From positions 2,062,336-2,126,335 of the forward strand of contig PSQN01000016.1 of NCBI GenBank assembly GCA_002989075.1: a DNA stretch of 64,000 nucleotides, in the 5' to 3' direction. The translations under genes and the position numbers were made by a program. A model generated the notes under the pieces. That model saw only the letters and a list, made by a program, of their open reading frames with translations. It had not been told where the DNA came from and made no database searches. The number at the start of each line of letters is the position of its first letter. Within the stretch, counting starts at the first letter, position 1. Below, piece by piece: positions 62,366 through 64,000 of the stretch. The DNA is from Arthonia radiata (lineage: Eukaryota > Ascomycota > Arthoniomycetes > Arthoniales > Arthoniaceae).

Positions 62366-63611
62366 CTAGCGGTTCACAGCCGTGAACCCGCCGCCTCCGC
62401 CGCCTTCGCGCTTTCCGTGCGCAGATCCTGGGGCGCTGGCGCTCTCGCGGTCACGCTCTCTGCAGTAGTCATCAGCACATGTCCCACAACCCGCTCTGCA
62501 CAGACAATCCGCTTACCGCACATCCCTACTATCCCTCCGCCTCCCCAACCCACTCACACTTCTCCTCCCCGTCGCATCCTCCCCACTCGTCTGCCTCGCC
62601 AACGTCTCCTCCCGCGCCCGCATACTCGCCCGCCTCGCCATCTCCCTCGGATCATCCGTCCGCACATTCTCATGCACCGGGTCCTTCCACCCCGGGTCCC
62701 CCTTGAACACATGCCGCAGCCTTATCGTCCTATCCATGTCGTCGCGCTCCTCCCGCAGAATGACCGGCTGCCCGTGAATATCATAAGGGCAGTAGTGCGT
62801 ACTCTGCACAGCTTCCAATTGGCGCTCCAGCGGCAGATGATCGAAATTCGCAATGAGGTGGTGGCGGGGCTCGACGTCGCGGATGTTCCAGGGCGGCTGC
62901 TTCGGGCGCCCGTCGATAATAACGACGTTGGTGCCGTTGGGGAGGTTGGTGATGAGCGGGAGGGACTCGGACATGGAGATTTCGAAGGGGGCGCGGCGGT
63001 CGAGGTGGCCGGAGGGGGGTTTGTCTTTTAGGCCGGGGCCGGCGGAGGGGAGGTGGACGGGTGGGTGGGGTGGGTAGCCGGAGGGGAGGGAGGAGGGGTG
63101 CGGGAGGCCGTTGGAGGGGATGATGGGGTTGGGGTGGGCGGGGTAGAGGCGGGAGGAGGGGGAGGTGGTGCGGTGGGTGGGGAGAGGTGGAGGTGAGCCG
63201 TTGAGGGTTGGGTAGGCGGATTCGAGTGGTGGGGAGGGGCGCCGTCGGGGTGGGCGTGGGCGGTCTTGCGGTTGTGGCTGTGGGAGGTGGTTAATTAGAT
63301 GTGGTGGTGTAGGGAGGATGGGACAGGCGTACGCTTGCGGGTGGACTGGTGCTCTCGCTCTCGTCCATTGCGCCTGGAATGCCTTTGAGCTCTCTCTGCT
63401 GGACCTTGGCTAGACGTTCGAGGAGCATGGCGCGCTCGAGACGCATCTTCGTGATTGAGCGATCAATGCGGTGTTTGCGCAGGCGTGCAGAATCGTTTGA
63501 CGCCTCGATCTCGCGCAGCCGCTTCTTGAGGTCGATGCATTTCTTGTGGTAGGCTTTCTCAACGGAGGGTGGGAGCGGAGTGTTGACGGTGGCTGTCTCG
63601 GATTCGCGCAT
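62366..63611 (-). CDS. INO80F-like coiled-coil protein (putative chromatin factor)
   Basis: Three exons, 63333-63611, 62517-63277 and 62366-62459, with GT-AG introns of 55 and 57 bp; 377 aa. Residues about 15-72 form a conserved-looking coiled coil (VEKAYHKKCIDLKKRLREIE, then KMRLERAMLLERLAKV), the pattern I associate with INO80 complex subunit F-type proteins; that name is tentative. Residues 94-190 are Pro-rich and disordered. A compact middle segment (about 195-290: LPNGTNVVIIDGRPKQPPW, then ANFDHLPLERQLEAVQS) looks folded but is unknown to me. The end is Arg-rich and closes with a Gly run and FTAVNR. An alternative fourth exon would extend it to 458 aa, ending at 62024. Likely nuclear. 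Confidence 0.75.
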
Positions 63612-64000
63612 TGTTGCTTTCGAAGCGATGGGCAGCGATTAGATTCCTCTAGCTGTGGTCATGCAGAGGAAGGTTGAGAAGTTGCTGGTGCTTGAGCGGG
63701 CCAATTCAATCTGAGACGTCAAGGATCCCCGAAATGGAGGTGAGGATCAAGGAAGAAGACCGATCACACCTCGGCCCTGGATCGATACTCGGGTGAATCA
63801 AGTGAATATCTAAGAAGCGGCATCTGGGAAGGAGAGCAAGCTGGAGCCGTCGCGAGAATGCAGGTCACCCAAAAGCACACGGATCGCTAAGCCACTTACA
63901 GACTAGCTTACTTTATCTACTCAGGAGAAATTCACCTCACCGACATGTCTACCTTTTAGCTGAAGGAGATTTGAGCATCCTCTATTGTCATTCCATGTTG
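63612..64000. other. Upstream flank of the INO80F-like gene
   Basis: 389 bp to the window edge, presumably promoter of the minus-strand gene. No gene, repeat or RNA recognised. Confidence 0.45.

Noticed and set aside
62045-63031. 328-codon plus-strand frame
   Set aside because: Overlaps the INO80F-like gene on the other strand; its Pro/His/Arg-rich content is the reverse complement of that gene's Gly/Arg and Pro-rich parts.

Overview
The window looks like a filamentous ascomycete chromosome (Pezizomycotina, probably Dothideomycetes). The host genes carry short 48-65 bp GT-AG introns, and the products are typical of that group: a Zn2Cys6 regulator, a microsomal P450, a phenol-hydroxylase-type flavoprotein, fungal tafazzin and a GPI-anchored wall protein. 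It has two compartments with a sharp border near 36.3-36.45 kb.

Compartment 1 (1-36,309) is AT-rich and packed with stop codons, and consists entirely of LTR-retrotransposon fossils. Copies of the same element differ mainly by C-to-T and G-to-A changes, TA is abundant and CA/TG are scarce, which is the mark of repeat-induced point mutation (RIP). LTRs and target-site duplications resolve a Russian-doll structure. A Ty1/Copia element (576-36309) holds a Gypsy element A1 (3061-33732; 450-bp LTRs; TSD cttct). A1 holds two side-by-side insertions: A2, the same family as A1 (7977-15320; 472-bp LTRs), and B1, a second Gypsy family (16349-32378; 196-bp LTRs; TSD cgttt). B1 holds B2, its own family (22110-30122). 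All five lie on the minus strand. Both Gypsy families carry plus-strand coding-like sequence between pol and the 3' LTR. In family A its N-terminus resembles a Zn2Cys6 zinc cluster followed by a basic coiled coil. An opposite-facing Copia LTR occupies 1-443.

Compartment 2 (36.45-64 kb) has ordinary base composition and eleven host genes. In order: FAD-dependent phenol-hydroxylase-like monooxygenase (minus, 37351-39627, with a 12-nt microexon); a disordered/coiled-coil protein (minus, 40152-41384); a 3.6-kb stretch with no convincing gene; a GPI-anchored surface protein (plus, 44954-45739); tafazzin (minus, 46017-47441), divergent from a Utp16/Bud21-like ribosome-biogenesis protein (plus, 47727-48473); a maleylacetate-reductase-like iron-alcohol-dehydrogenase family enzyme (minus, 49012-50377); a degenerate RNase H-fold protein (minus, 50563-52050); a Zn2Cys6 transcription factor (minus, 52264-55264); a P450 (minus, 56994-58785); an AMPK-type glycogen-binding-domain protein (plus, 60234-61897); and an INO80F-like coiled-coil protein (minus, 62366-63611, possibly extending to 62024).

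Tafazzin (cardiolipin remodelling) and Utp16 (18S rRNA processing) are housekeeping. The flavin monooxygenase, the maleylacetate-reductase-like enzyme, the P450 and the regulator could together handle aromatic compounds, but housekeeping genes separate them, so a cluster is only a hypothesis. Exon boundaries were placed by eye from splice signals, reading-frame continuity and family conservation. No search was run.
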